This document shows positions 45,428 to 56,600 of a DNA stretch of 64,000 nucleotides, one piece after another (the first letter of the stretch is position 1; every line of letters begins with the position of its first letter). The stretch is from Gammaproteobacteria bacterium (GTDB lineage: Bacteria > Pseudomonadota > Gammaproteobacteria > DSM-16500). Position numbers and translations under genes: made by a program. Under the pieces are notes generated by a model. The model was not told where the DNA came from, ran no database searches, and worked only from the letters and a program-made list of their open reading frames with translations. Location of the stretch: contig JABDEN010000002.1 of NCBI GenBank assembly GCA_013287025.1, positions 5,021 to 69,020 of the forward strand. Direction: 5' to 3'.

Positions 45428-46030
45428 ATGCTAAAATTTAAACACAATATCCAAAACGAGCTAAGTGGTGTACAGTTGAGAAGAGTAATCATTTTATTTT
45501 TGTCCATTTTTGTTTTTTTTCAAACCGCAAACGCCTCCGTGGAATCCGATGAAAATTGGTATCAAACCATGAGTCGCCATATTAGCGAGACGTGGCATGA
45601 TGGAAATGTAGAAATGTACCTTCCGTTAAAAACTATTCACATGCCTTTTGCTTATTCTCATGAGCAACGCGAAAATTTTAATGAAAATCCATTGGGATTT
45701 GGTATCGGAAAAGGCCGATTTAATAGCAATGGGAATTATGAAGGCATGATGGTCATGGTCTTTCAAGACTCACATTCAAAACCCGAGTATCTCGCGGGGT
45801 ATCAATGGATTCCTCAATGGTCTTTGTCTGACAATTTTAAAGCAGGGTTAGGCGCCGTGGGTTTTATTAGCGCGCGCTCTGATTTTTTGCATTACACACC
45901 TTTCCCCGGCGTTTTACCTGTTGCATCGCTCAGTTATAAAAATCTCATGTTGGAAACGACTTATATTCCGGGAGTGAGTTCGTTTGGTGGGAATGTTCTG
46001 TTTGTTATGTTGAAGTGGAAGTTTGATTAA
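45428..46030 (+). CDS. pagP: Lipid A palmitoyltransferase PagP
   Basis: An outer-membrane beta-barrel enzyme that transfers palmitate from phospholipid to lipid A. The 200-residue precursor has a signal peptide (about 16-37, VQLRRVIILFLSIFVFFQTANA in pieces), then the PagP domain with H71 (TIHMPFAY), D114 and S115 (FQDSHSKPE) corresponding to the E. coli H33, D76 and S77, plus LAGYQW and TYIPGVSSFGGNVLF at the end. Legionella has a homologue (Rcp) that gives resistance to cationic peptides. It is on the plus strand inside the minus-strand secretion locus and its stop overlaps the icmO stop by four bases. Confidence 0.92.
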   Translation: MLKFKHNIQNELSGVQLRRVIILFLSIFVFFQTANASVESDENWYQTMSRHISETWHDGNVEMYLPLKTIHMPFAYSHEQRENFNENPLGFGIGKGRFNSNGNYEGMMVMVFQDSHSKPEYLAGYQWIPQWSLSDNFKAGLGAVGFISARSDFLHYTPFPGVLPVASLSYKNLMLETTYIPGVSSFGGNVLFVMLKWKFD

Positions 46031-48375
46031 CTCTCACCCTGCAACGACCGCACATATTCCAACAAATCATTCGCGGCGCTCACCACCACATCTTCAGGCT
46101 GAAAAATTCCTTCTACCGGTGGTGGGTAATCGGTTGCCATATAAATATCTTTAATTACTTCATCCGCAATGACTTGCGCTTTAGAGCTTGATCGTCCCAA
46201 GACTCTTTCCACTAACTGGATTTTATCCTTAATGAATGCACGCGCCACCAACGGCTGGCTGAAACGCTCAAAATTAGTCGCCCCGACCAACATTTTTACA
46301 GTATTAGATAAATCAGGTTTACTAAAGATATTGATGTGGCCTTCTTCTTCGGGCTCTTCTTCCACAATACTTTCGATACTTTCTTCTCCGCCACGATTAT
46401 GGAATGCGAGTAATGCAGTCACGCCTCTTTCGATCAAATTGGCTTCCGGATTTTCGGTCATGGATGTCGCAATCAATTGAATGTCTTCTGATTCTTCTCC
46501 TGACACTGCTTCGAATCCAACATCTTCTGACGCTAAAACATTTTCGAATTGCGCCAAACGATTTTCGAGATCGATTAAAACGCGCCCGATGGGCGCTTCG
46601 ACTTTCAAGAAGTGATTAATCCGCATTCGCTCCACAGGTTGCGGATTGGCGAAAAACATTTTGGCGCGAATAATTTTCGATTTGAAAAAGATATGCGCCT
46701 CACCTTCTCGCTGTTCTTTCAAATCGAGCAAATCGACACGCGCGCGTTTTTCGGACGATGCGCTTCGGCTATCCATGTAATTATTTAACACGCTATTCGC
46801 ATTAGTTTGAAACGAATCAACCTTTGTGACCCATGATTCACCGGCAGTTTTGGAGAAAAAATCCCAGGTTTCCAATGGATCTTCGAGTTTCATACAAATT
46901 TTGATGTTGGTGTTTGCACCGATGGATGCCGCTTCTTCTTTCGAAGCTTTTTGAAATGCGGGTAAATCTTGTCCCGCGAATACCACCGAGAATCCGAGAG
47001 ATCGCGCCTGTGCAGGTACGACCGCGAATCCTTTGATTGCATAATAACCATATTCGTCCAAAATACACATGTACGGTGTTAATGCATTGGTAGGTTTACG
47101 TTGGACCACCTCTTTGTACGTACCTTCGACCGATTCACCCAAACCCGCCGCCATCATCGCCTTCAATGAAGCAATGATCACTTTACCTAAATTTGCTAAT
47201 TCGTCAGTTGATTTTTCTAAAGCAGGCAACAACACTACTAAAATCCGACGATTTAACACGACGTCTTTTAAATCGACTTCCGCCAAATTAGTACGAATAA
47301 TATGACCGTAAGTATCCGCCAAAGAACCGAACGCACGCGTCAATTGCATGGTGATAAATCCATGCTGTTCGAATACGGTGCCGCTTTGCTTGCCTTTTTT
47401 CGTCGCATCATAACCCGGCAAAGTACGTAGATAGTTCATGATTGGTTCAAGAACGAGATCTGGTGCATCGGCTAAACTGACTGGCTCTTGATTATCACGA
47501 ATAAACATTTTATCAATCGCAATCGCTTCTAACCGCGTTAATTCGAAATAGTTACGAATGACGTTCGCATCAAGCAAAATTTTGCCGCGATCACGCATGT
47601 ACACGAGTACTTTCATCAGCGCTTCGACGAATACGATCGCCCGGCCTTTCCACATGTCACCATCGGATGATTGGGATGAAGAATCCATCAAGCTCGTCAC
47701 GAGCTGCGACAACATACTCGATGAACCATTACAAAATGGATTCATCGTATTGGATAAACGTTTTTCTTGCGCGCCCACAATATCTCGCGCACCAGTCATG
47801 AAGTTAATGAGAAGTAAATCATCCTCACGCCCCATGAATCGGCACATGGAAAATACTTTGGCGAATAAACTATTATCGCCTTTACCATCGACATATAAAA
47901 AGCCACTGGCTTGCACAAGCGCGTTGAATGCCAGCGAGACTAATGCTTCGGTTTTACCACTACCGGTTGAACCGAAAATCAAGACGTGCGTACGCATGTC
48001 GTCGTTGTTGAACCATAACTCTTCTTCGGTGATTTTGCGATTGCCGAAAAAACAAATCCCACGCGCCTTGCGTGGTTTCATGCCGCCGGGGAGTGGATCG
48101 TTATAATCATTGGCATTTGAACGCTGCGGCATACGAAATGGCAGACGAAATTTGCGTGTATACGCATAAAGAAATGTGCCAATCGCAAAGAGACCCAGTA
48201 ATTCCGTGACGGCAGGCAATAAAAAAGCTGCGATAGCAAACGCGATGAGTAAGGTTGCGCTTTTTACGGGGTCTTTGAAAAAATCAGCCGCTTTCATGCC
48301 AAGCGTACGCGTATCGCGCAATAAAAGCGCCGGAGGTAATTCTTGCTGTTCGTCAAGACCGCGTTGGTGTTGCAT
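46027..48375 (-). CDS. icmO: Dot/Icm coupling protein IcmO (DotL)
   Basis: The 782-residue type IV coupling ATPase (VirD4/TraG family). Two membrane helices near 35-90, Walker A GSTGSGKTE near residue 136, a Walker B region LDEYGYYA near 442, and a long C-terminal extension (about 590-782) which in Legionella binds DotM, DotN, IcmS and IcmW to receive effectors. Length is equal to Legionella DotL (783). It is followed by pagP on the opposite strand rather than by icmN directly. Confidence 0.96.
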   Translation of the reverse strand: MQHQRGLDEQQELPPALLLRDTRTLGMKAADFFKDPVKSATLLIAFAIAAFLLPAVTELLGLFAIGTFLYAYTRKFRLPFRMPQRSNANDYNDPLPGGMKPRKARGICFFGNRKITEEELWFNNDDMRTHVLIFGSTGSGKTEALVSLAFNALVQASGFLYVDGKGDNSLFAKVFSMCRFMGREDDLLLINFMTGARDIVGAQEKRLSNTMNPFCNGSSSMLSQLVTSLMDSSSQSSDGDMWKGRAIVFVEALMKVLVYMRDRGKILLDANVIRNYFELTRLEAIAIDKMFIRDNQEPVSLADAPDLVLEPIMNYLRTLPGYDATKKGKQSGTVFEQHGFITMQLTRAFGSLADTYGHIIRTNLAEVDLKDVVLNRRILVVLLPALEKSTDELANLGKVIIASLKAMMAAGLGESVEGTYKEVVQRKPTNALTPYMCILDEYGYYAIKGFAVVPAQARSLGFSVVFAGQDLPAFQKASKEEAASIGANTNIKICMKLEDPLETWDFFSKTAGESWVTKVDSFQTNANSVLNNYMDSRSASSEKRARVDLLDLKEQREGEAHIFFKSKIIRAKMFFANPQPVERMRINHFLKVEAPIGRVLIDLENRLAQFENVLASEDVGFEAVSGEESEDIQLIATSMTENPEANLIERGVTALLAFHNRGGEESIESIVEEEPEEEGHINIFSKPDLSNTVKMLVGATNFERFSQPLVARAFIKDKIQLVERVLGRSSSKAQVIADEVIKDIYMATDYPPPVEGIFQPEDVVVSAANDLLEYVRSLQGES

Positions 48376-48424
48376 TGATATGCCTCTTAGCTGAATACTA
48401 TTTAATGCTCGCGCCCAATTACTA

Positions 48425-48505
48425 CGTCGTCCCGCGGCTTGTCCGCGGGATCCAGAGTGGCATTGCAGGCTTTTCTGGATCCCGCGGACAAGCCGCGGGA
48501 CGACG
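48425..48505. repeat. Palindromic repeat, family A
   Basis: Consensus arms around a spacer (AGTGGCATTGCAGGCTTTT), between icmP and icmO. The right arm lies five bases before the icmP stop. Confidence 0.92.
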
Positions 48506-48509
48506 GTGA

Positions 48510-49625
48510 CTATTTTTCATCCGGATGATAAATAATATCTTTCAACGATATTTCTAACGCATTTGTCGCTTCTTCAACCATCGGAACCAACAAACGTCGT
48601 CCAATTTGTTTTTCAGCCACCCAATGCGCGAACGGTCCCGCGACTTCCACAAATGGTGTTTGTCGACCGACGGTATTTAACATATACCATAGTTTACGAT
48701 CAACGGGTTTTAACCATAAAAAATCTGCGGACGCCTGTACGCCATCTTCACGAGCCACCTCAAGCATCGATGCCATCACGGTTAATACATAAGCATGTTG
48801 ATGCACAATTTCTTGAATATGTTTATGACCTTCATATTTACGGAGTAGCTCATCTGCACCCGTATAATCAATTTTGGTCGCAGATGATGAGCTAATTTGA
48901 CAGAGTAATTTTAGTGCGGCTTTCGTATCACTGTGATATCTTGCCGCAAAAATCGCAAAAAGCGCGCGCGCATGAATAGGAAGTCGTTTTGTTCCCTGCC
49001 ACACAGAACCCAATTGAATGGCAAAAAGTTTATTCGCCTGACCACGTCGCAACGTCACTTCAATCCGATTCCATTCTTTGCGTGTCATTCCTTCACGCGG
49101 CTGCGGTTTGTGCTCATCCAGCAATTTATAACGTTTACAAAATTGCATCGGCGTTAAACCCATCGCCCAAGGACCTTTATCAATATCTTTTTTATCAAGA
49201 TTCAAACCAAGTACGGGGGTAATTTGCGGCCAATTTATTTTTTCGAAATCGGCTAAATCTTTCATGGAATAAATGCGTTTGAATAAACGGGTCGAATTTG
49301 CGAAGTAAATAAAAAAAGCCAAGCCAAAAATGATGAAGACAATCGGCAAGCGCACATATTCTCCGACCGCATTTCCAAGATGCACGACATCAGGAAAGGT
49401 TACATCTTTGTAGGGAGTCGCTAAAATCGCAGCGCGGACATCATCCAATCGATTGGTAAAATGACTAATGATACCAATTTCCCATAACTTAAATGAGAAA
49501 TAAAAGCCGACAATTTGCTTTTTAAATGCAATCCAGATGCCTGCGGAAAAAATTAATAATGCCGCAATAATCCATAAAATCCCAGTTGAACCTTCAGATT
49601 GATCCGGTTGTCCGCCTTTCGCCAT
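48510..49625 (-). CDS. icmP: Dot/Icm coupling-complex protein IcmP (DotM)
   Basis: A 371-residue inner-membrane protein with helices near 12-32 and about 85-108 and a C-terminal cytosolic domain (about 140-371) that in Legionella DotM binds acidic Glu-rich effector signals. The RKEWNRIEV, WQGTKRLPIHARALFAIFAARYHSDT and DFLWLKPVDRKLWYMLNTVGRQ segments (described in pieces) are recognisable. It is the first icm gene on this strand. The icmT, S, R and Q genes that precede icmP in Legionella are not found here. Confidence 0.95.
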   Translation of the reverse strand: MAKGGQPDQSEGSTGILWIIAALLIFSAGIWIAFKKQIVGFYFSFKLWEIGIISHFTNRLDDVRAAILATPYKDVTFPDVVHLGNAVGEYVRLPIVFIIFGLAFFIYFANSTRLFKRIYSMKDLADFEKINWPQITPVLGLNLDKKDIDKGPWAMGLTPMQFCKRYKLLDEHKPQPREGMTRKEWNRIEVTLRRGQANKLFAIQLGSVWQGTKRLPIHARALFAIFAARYHSDTKAALKLLCQISSSSATKIDYTGADELLRKYEGHKHIQEIVHQHAYVLTVMASMLEVAREDGVQASADFLWLKPVDRKLWYMLNTVGRQTPFVEVAGPFAHWVAEKQIGRRLLVPMVEEATNALEISLKDIIYHPDEK

Positions 49626-49649
49626 AGTTAAGGCTGCCTTTTTTAAAAA

Positions 49650-50090
49650 TTACCCTTGTTGTTTTTCGCGGATTTCATCTAACATTTTACAATCGATGCA
49701 AAGCGTGGCCGTGGGTCTCGCTTCAAGACGTCTTAAACCAATTTCAACCCCACACACTTCACAATAACCATATTCTTTGTTCACTAATAATTGAAGGGAT
49801 TCTTCAATTTTCTTTAATAACTTACGTTCACGATCACGCGCGCGTAATTCTAAACGAAATTCTTCTTCTTGGCTTGCGCGATCATTGGGATCCGGATAGT
49901 TGATTGCTTCATCTTTCATGTGATGAACGGTGCGATCTGCTTCTTCCATAATTTGTTTGCGCAAAAGTGTTAATATATTTGTAAAATGCGCACGCATTTT
50001 ACCGTTCATATATTCTTCACCTTTTTTAGGTTTGTACGGAGATACGCCCAACACTTCTAAACTGGGCTCTAAAATGTCTTTCGTTGCCAT
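49650..50090 (-). CDS. dksA: RNA polymerase-binding transcription factor DksA
   Basis: Binds in the secondary channel of RNA polymerase and, with ppGpp, adjusts transcription on starvation. 146 residues with an N-terminal coiled coil whose tip holds DRASQEEEFRLELRARDRE (in pieces) and a C-terminal zinc finger C-x2-C-x17-C-x2-C (YCEVCGVEIG, CIDCKML). The length fits DksA rather than the smaller TraR. It lies 24 bases upstream of icmP on the same strand and could be co-transcribed; in Legionella DksA affects growth-phase control of virulence traits. Confidence 0.95.
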   Translation of the reverse strand: MATKDILEPSLEVLGVSPYKPKKGEEYMNGKMRAHFTNILTLLRKQIMEEADRTVHHMKDEAINYPDPNDRASQEEEFRLELRARDRERKLLKKIEESLQLLVNKEYGYCEVCGVEIGLRRLEARPTATLCIDCKMLDEIREKQQG

Positions 50091-50208
50091 AACCGTTTCC
50101 CCTCAAAAATCCAAAATATCCTAAAATCAAAAATATCCTAACGAATTGAACATATACCAAAACCGAACTTCCAATCAAGTCACAACTGGCGGGAGTGTCA
50201 AAAACCCA

Positions 50209-50377
50209 TGTCATGCCAGCATGCTTTTACAGAGGTCTCTACACAAGTCAAAGAACTCGTCGTCCCGCGGCTTGTCCGCGGGATCCAGAAAGCCTGCAAT
50301 GCCGCTCTGGATCCCGCGGACAAGCCGCGGGACGACGGTTGTGTAGAGACCTATGATGCTTTTAGCTGGCATGACAA
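50209..50377. repeat. Composite nested palindrome (family A inside family B)
   Basis: Same plan as 20071-20228: TGTCATGCCAGCATGCTTTTAC, AGAGGTCTCTACACA, then a full family A palindrome (50258-50337), then GGTTGTGTAGAGACCTATGATGC..AGCTGGCATGACA. On the left there is an extra AGTCAAAGAACT between the shell and the core that is absent at 20071. It lies between dksA and prmC. Confidence 0.9.
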
Positions 50378-50381
50378 ATTT

Positions 50382-51182
50382 CTACGGCTTTCTCGCGTAT
50401 CCCACTCTATCTAGCCGGTTCAAATCCTTTAAAAACGTCATATCAGTATACCCTACTTCTGCAAAAATACTGCGGATTCTTTCCGCCTGTTGAAAGCCAT
50501 GCTCTACAAAAAGGTAGCCGCCTGGTTTTAAAAAATTCACTGATTCTTCAATGATCGTTTTGATTGCTTGCAATCCATCATTGTCAGAAAAAAGCGCCAT
50601 CTGTGGCTCGAAATCCGCAACATTTTTTTCCAAAAAAGGGTCATCTTTAGAAACATAAGGCGGATTACTAACAATCACATCGAACGTCAAATTGGGTAGC
50701 GCATGCAGCCAGTCACCTTGCACAAAATGGATGTTGGTTAAATGTAATCTCTCTGCATTCTTTTTTGCGACGACTAGTGCTTTATCTGAAAAATCTGTCG
50801 CATAAACTTTCCAACCAGGCTTATCGAACGCGAGTGCGAGCGCGATTGCACCAGAACCCGTACCTAAATCAGCAATGGTGAGATTTTCCTGATTTGCAAA
50901 AACAGCTAACACACTTTCAACCAACAATTCTGTTTCGGGTCTTGGAATTAAAACATTTTCATTCACCATTAAATCCAATGACCAAAATTCTTTTTTTCCT
51001 AGCAAATACGCGAGTGGTTTACCCTTCTCGTATTCGGATGAAAGTTTTTGCCAGTGCGCGTATTGATCGGGAGATAACACTAACTCGGGATGCGCATGCA
51101 AGTACGCACGCGATACTTGCAATACATGCGCTAAAATCGCATCGTGGCTCCCCATCGTTAAGGCTTCTTTGATGGATAGCAT
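50382..51182 (-). CDS. prmC: Release-factor glutamine methyltransferase
   Basis: Methylates the glutamine of the GGQ motif in release factors. A 266-residue SAM enzyme with an N-terminal helical substrate-binding domain (1-80), IPRPETELLV, the SAM motif ADLGTGSGAIALALA (about 105-119) and the catalytic NPPY (IVSNPPYVSKDD, about 180). Its start shares bases with the prfA stop (TAATG), so it is translated with its substrate. Confidence 0.95.
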   Translation of the reverse strand: MLSIKEALTMGSHDAILAHVLQVSRAYLHAHPELVLSPDQYAHWQKLSSEYEKGKPLAYLLGKKEFWSLDLMVNENVLIPRPETELLVESVLAVFANQENLTIADLGTGSGAIALALAFDKPGWKVYATDFSDKALVVAKKNAERLHLTNIHFVQGDWLHALPNLTFDVIVSNPPYVSKDDPFLEKNVADFEPQMALFSDNDGLQAIKTIIEESVNFLKPGGYLFVEHGFQQAERIRSIFAEVGYTDMTFLKDLNRLDRVGYARKP

Positions 51183-52267
51183 TACGCCTCTCCCATCGCA
51201 GCCAACAAGTCTGCTTGATATTCCTGTTGTAACGCTTTAATAACAGGCGCCAAATCTCCTTCGATAATATCGCTTAATTGATATAACGTGAGATTGATTC
51301 GATGATCCGTCAATCGTCCTTGCGGAAAATTATAGGTACGAATGCGCTCTGATCGATCGCCGGTACCCACTAAATTACGTCTCGTTTCCGCTTCTTTTTG
51401 TTGTTGTTTATTGCGTTCTTCTGCTAATAATTTTGCTTTGAGGAGTGACATGGCCCGTGCGCGATTTTTATGTTGTGATCGTTCATCCTGACATTCAACG
51501 ACGGTGCCAGATGGAATATGTGTAATACGTATTGCAGAATCTGTCTTTTGCACGTGCTGACCACCTGCACCCGATGCACGAAACGTATCAATACGTAAAT
51601 CCGCGGGATTGATATCCACATCTTCGATTTCTTCGACTTCTGGCAATACCGCAATGGTACAGGTCGATGTATGAACTCGCCCTTGTGCCTCTGTCGCAGG
51701 CACTCGTTGCACACGATGAACACCCGACTCAAATTTAAATTGAGAATATGCACCTTGTCCCAAAATTCTTGCGGTCACGCCTTTGTAACCCCCTTGTTCC
51801 CCCGAACTTGCGTTGATCAACTCAACTTGAAATCCTTGAGATTCTGCGTAACGCGTATACATTCGATATAAATCGCCGGCAAAAATAGAAGCTTCATTAC
51901 CACCTGCCCCCGCGCGAATTTCTAAAAAAATATTGCTTTCATCATGCGGATCTTTCGGAAGTAATAATACTTGTAATTCTTGCTCTAACTTTTCACTTTC
52001 AATTTTATTTTCTGTCAATTCTTGGTTCGCTAAATCTTGCATGTCGACATCTTTTTCGTTTAGCAATTCTTTTGCGGAAATCATATTTTGCAAACAAGTT
52101 TGGTAACGTCTAAAAACAGAAACGACCGGCCCGAGATGTGCATATTCTTTCGATAATTCACGAAATCGGTTTTGTTGCGAAATCACTTCCGCATCGGCCA
52201 ATAATGCACTGACTTCTTCATAACGTTCGTCGAGAGACTCTAATTTTTTTTGGATTGATGGTTTCAT
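51182..52267 (-). CDS. prfA: Peptide chain release factor 1
   Basis: Terminates translation at UAA and UAG. 361 residues with a coiled N-terminal domain, the GGQ peptidyl-hydrolase motif in [14 protein letters not shown] (about 231-244), and the domain-2 recognition region containing the RVPATE-type PxT loop ([12 protein letters not shown]) that defines RF1. It overlaps hemA by ATGA and prmC by one base, the classical hemA-prfA-prmC arrangement. Confidence 0.97.
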   Translation of the reverse strand: MKPSIQKKLESLDERYEEVSALLADAEVISQQNRFRELSKEYAHLGPVVSVFRRYQTCLQNMISAKELLNEKDVDMQDLANQELTENKIESEKLEQELQVLLLPKDPHDESNIFLEIRAGAGGNEASIFAGDLYRMYTRYAESQGFQVELINASSGEQGGYKGVTARILGQGAYSQFKFESGVHRVQRVPATEAQGRVHTSTCTIAVLPEVEEIEDVDINPADLRIDTFRASGAGGQHVQKTDSAIRITHIPSGTVVECQDERSQHKNRARAMSLLKAKLLAEERNKQQQKEAETRRNLVGTGDRSERIRTYNFPQGRLTDHRINLTLYQLSDIIEGDLAPVIKALQQEYQADLLAAMGEA

Positions 52268-53520
52268 AATATTTCTGATTCTAATTCCGGGATCGCAAAT
52301 AATTGTTTTGCAAATTGTAAAATTTCCAAACGTCCTTCAAAACCTGCTTGGCGTAATTGCACACTCGGTGCATGTAATAATTTGTTAGTGAGGGCATGTG
52401 CGAATAACGTCATGACGTCGATAGGTTCGTCTCCGCGCGCGAGTCGTTTTCTCGCTTTGCTTAATTCCGCTTTCGATAAATCTTCCAATTGTTTACGATA
52501 CGCACGAATCGTTGTTGCAACCATATCTAAGGTTTGCAACCAATGCATAAATTCGAGACTTTTTTGTTGGATGATTTCTTCTGCTTTTTTAGCTGCATGC
52601 TCTCGTCCTTGTAAATTTTGTTGAATAATATTTTTTAAATCATCAATACAAAAAAGGGAAATGTGTTTCATGTCTGCAATAGCAGGATCAATATTGCGGG
52701 GAACCGAGAGATCCATCATCCATAGCGGCGCGTCACGTGCGGGAACCATCGATGGGGTGAGTATAGGCAAAGCACCGTGGGTTGCTGAAATAACAATATC
52801 CACTTGCGATAATTTTTTCGATAATTGATGCAGTGGAATCGCGTCCACGTTATATTTTTCTGATAACTGCAAAGCATTCGCAAAGGTTCGATTTGCAATT
52901 ATCGTTTGGCGAGGCTTTTCGTTTTGTAAATGTTTGAGTAATAAATCAATCGTCGCCCCTGCCCCCAATAACAAAAAACTGGCTTCATGAAGCGGACGCG
53001 TACACATTTTTTTAAGCAAATGGATGGCGGCCGACGAAACCGATACGGGACAACCGCCAATGGCGGTATTAGTACGAATTTCTTTGGCGATAGCAAAAAT
53101 TTGTTGAAATAAACGGTTAAAAGTAGGCCCAACCGCCCCTGCCGCTACGCTTTCAGAAAACGCATCTTTCATTTGGCCTAAAATTTGTGACTCGCCGAGT
53201 ACCATGGAATCTAACCCACAAGCGACACGCATAATGTGCTGGATGGCCGCGGTATCTTCATGAAAATACATGATATTTTGTAATACTTCGCGGGGAATAT
53301 CATGCTGACGACTAAACCAATCGGCAATCTTGACCATATCATCAGTGACGCAATATAGCTCAGACCGATTACAAGTTGATAAAATCATTGCATCGACCAG
53401 ATTTTCTTCTGTCGTAAGATCTTGTAAATAAAGCGATAATTTTTCAGGTGAAAATACTACTTTTTCACGTAATTCGACTGGCGCAGTTTTGTGGTTAATC
53501 CCACAGACCAAAATGGGCAT
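52264..53520 (-). CDS. hemA: Glutamyl-tRNA reductase
   Basis: Reduces glutamyl-tRNA to glutamate-1-semialdehyde, the first step of tetrapyrrole synthesis by the C5 route. 418 residues: STCNRSE with the catalytic Cys (residues 48-54), [12 protein letters not shown] (about 112-123), the Rossmann motif [13 protein letters not shown] (about 182-194) and the C-terminal dimerisation helices. It is the first gene of the operon; hemB at 19013-20035 catalyses the later step. Confidence 0.96.
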   Translation of the reverse strand: MPILVCGINHKTAPVELREKVVFSPEKLSLYLQDLTTEENLVDAMILSTCNRSELYCVTDDMVKIADWFSRQHDIPREVLQNIMYFHEDTAAIQHIMRVACGLDSMVLGESQILGQMKDAFSESVAAGAVGPTFNRLFQQIFAIAKEIRTNTAIGGCPVSVSSAAIHLLKKMCTRPLHEASFLLLGAGATIDLLLKHLQNEKPRQTIIANRTFANALQLSEKYNVDAIPLHQLSKKLSQVDIVISATHGALPILTPSMVPARDAPLWMMDLSVPRNIDPAIADMKHISLFCIDDLKNIIQQNLQGREHAAKKAEEIIQQKSLEFMHWLQTLDMVATTIRAYRKQLEDLSKAELSKARKRLARGDEPIDVMTLFAHALTNKLLHAPSVQLRQAGFEGRLEILQFAKQLFAIPELESEIL

Positions 53521-53689
53521 AGAATTATAAGCCTAACTTAAATTAGAGGTATTCTATGTGAAATTCATTGGAAAATCCAAATTGAATCACAAAATATGAT
53601 GAACTTACTAAAAACAACGATATAATGCTCAACATTTGTACTTTTTTTAGGTATAATGCTGAAAATTACGCTATCATGAGAATGATTAC

Positions 53690-56600
53690 ATGAGATCCTC
53701 GAAACAAGCTAAATCCGCGAAATCCGCTCGAAAGGAGAAAAGGGATAATAACAAACAAAATAAAAATAATCTTAAACAAAATAAGAATAATCTTACTTTT
53801 TCTTTTGATAACTTTAATATGAATTTCTATCACGGTATGTCTTGTCTTGAAAACAATCAAATTGGAGAAGGACTTGCGTATTTTGTAAAAGTCTCTGATT
53901 TTACATCTTTTGAAAAATGCGAACCCGTATTAAAAGAAATTATTAAACATAACTTACTCACTTACATGCGATCCTACACGAATCGCATATATCAAAATGA
54001 TGCGGAACTACAAAAAGTGAATGAAGAATTCAATTTTGTGTTTAGCTATTACGCAAAATTATTCACAGATAATAAGAGTCTCGCGCAAGCATTGCATATC
54101 AAATTCATCTTTAATTATGACGCTCATGGATACGACACCGCTTTAAAGATTGCGGATGGAATGATTGCCTTAGATCAAAAGCCTGAATATTACCATGCTC
54201 GTATTAGTATTCATAATGCAAATGGAGCATATGCATTAGCATTACAAGATGCGAAAACTGCTTTTGGGTTAGCTGGAAATGATCAGCAGGATACCTATCA
54301 AAAAATCATAAGAAATTTTGAAAAAAAGTCGCAACAATCGGAAAAAGACACGCCTCTTATACATCAAGCTGTCCAGCTATTAGCAGAAGAAAAGATTGAG
54401 GAGGGAGTTGATCTTATTCAAACTGCGTTACCGCTAACCAGGCGCGATAGAATATCAATCGAAGAAAAATTTGCTGATAGTATATATTATGATGCCATCG
54501 AAAATTTAAGTGATGATCTTACAAATCAGGTGAGAACCTTCGAATTAAAAAATTGTGTTGAGCTTGGGGATAGAATCATAATCAAAGCCACGCTTTTATT
54601 AACTTTATCAAATATTCCTCGCGATCATGGAAACGCATATTTTTATTTGGGGAAAGTACATTTTAAGAAAGGCGACTTAGCTCAAGCGCTCGATTTTTTC
54701 AAAAAAACGCAGATGATTCGCGACCCTAATGATGAATTAATTAAAGCTACCATTGACTCAGTTCAAGAAAAACTCGCAGAAATAAATACTTATGCCGCAG
54801 AAATAAATCTATTAAATGATAAAAAAATAGAACAGAACACCTCAAAGAAAAAACCAAAAAAGAAGAAAAAAAAGAAAAATACGAAAGATCAATCTCATGA
54901 AGCATCTCCTGATGACTCCATAAAAAATGAAATGCTTCAATTAAAAGAAAAATTTGAATGGGTCAGCACATCTCTCATTGTTGCGATTGATAAAAAAGAT
55001 ATCCAAACATTTGAAGAAAATACGGCGCCTCTTAATAAAATTTTCAATGATGCTACATTGATGAAATGTGAAAATGAATCTGAAAATAAAAAATTTCATG
55101 CTTTTTTTACCTCTCATTTTAACAAATTATTTTCAGAGATTTTTTCAAAAATACAAAAAATAGAAAAGCAAGATGAAGCCATTGCAAGCGCGCTATATCA
55201 ACACTTACTGATACTCAATCCATTAAACACTAATATGCAATCGCAAGTGAATGCTTCGTTGCAAAAATTACAAAAAAAGAATCAACAATCCAAAGTAGAA
55301 AAAGAAAAGATAATTGAAGCGAATGAAAAAAGACTCGAGGAAAAAAATCAAAGTGAGACCTTATGCAACAATATTAAAAAGCTGCCGAAAATCTTGCAAT
55401 TTGATAACGCGAGAGATGAGCTTCGCGCCGCACTCAGACCTGAAGATGATGATGAAATTGATCTCGAAAAAATTGAAACCACTTATCAAACCTATAAAAA
55501 TATAGATCTTCAGACGCTTACAGCAGAACTTAAAAAAGCATTAGAAACCATTAAAAGTAAAGACTTGAGAACAACACTTTTGTCTGAACAAAAAGAATTG
55601 GATTATCGAATACAACAACAAAAAAATATTGAGACACTATATAACCAAATTAAAGATAATCAAGAAAGAGAACGTCAAGCTCTCATCAAACATGAGATTG
55701 ATCAATTACAATCGTATTATTTATCTAATAATAACCACATAAAAAAAATCACTGCTCTAAAAACATTATCTTTGCATAACAATCCAGATAGTATCAAAGC
55801 CGAACTCTTAGTATTACAGAGTGAAATCAAAAACAATGCAGACAGTATTGCTAAAAAAATTAGTACAATCGGCGAAAGCCTTCAAAAAGACTCCAAAAGT
55901 ACTAAAAATGAATTCGTAATACAACTTTCAGAATTTAAAAGTTATTTTGACGGAATATTAAAAGACCTCGAGCAAGACAAAAAAAATTATGTGCAAGATA
56001 AAAAAGAAGCCGAACAAAATATTCGAATCATTGAAGAAAAAGAATTACCTCTTAAAAAGCTTTTAACAAAAGCAAAATTACTAGGCGAAAGTAAAAATGA
56101 GCTGGACTCACTAAAAACGAAAATAGAAAATTTGCAAAAAACATCTGATGAAATTCAAACATTGCATCAATCTCTCAGTGTTTATCCTTATTTTAAAACA
56201 CATCTAGCGATCCTCAACACTCACGCTTTATTAAAAAATACCTTGCAGCGTACTCAGCAATTGTTAAGTACCCATGATGCTTTTGATAAAACAGAAGCCG
56301 CCCTCACCCTCGATGAAAAATTTTCACTCATAAAAAAATATCAAGTGACATGGAAGGGAGGAGATGCACAATTTATCGGTGCGTTACTGTATTCCGATAG
56401 CAAAACTGCGGCAAAAGTAAAATTGAAAGATTCAGATCCACTTATCAAGGATGATTCTCCTTCCAGCATTGCAGAGAAATTAACGACAGAGGATGATTAT
56501 AAAATAAATAATCCTCAACCCAAAAACCCTAAGAAAAAGTTTTTTAAAGCGAGCAAACATAATTATGTCCAAGTGACAAAAACGATTTCTGGCATTAAAG

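Noticed and set aside
47558..48106. A 182-codon plus-strand open frame
   Set aside because: Antisense to the Walker A half of icmO, with no start signal or recognisable domain.
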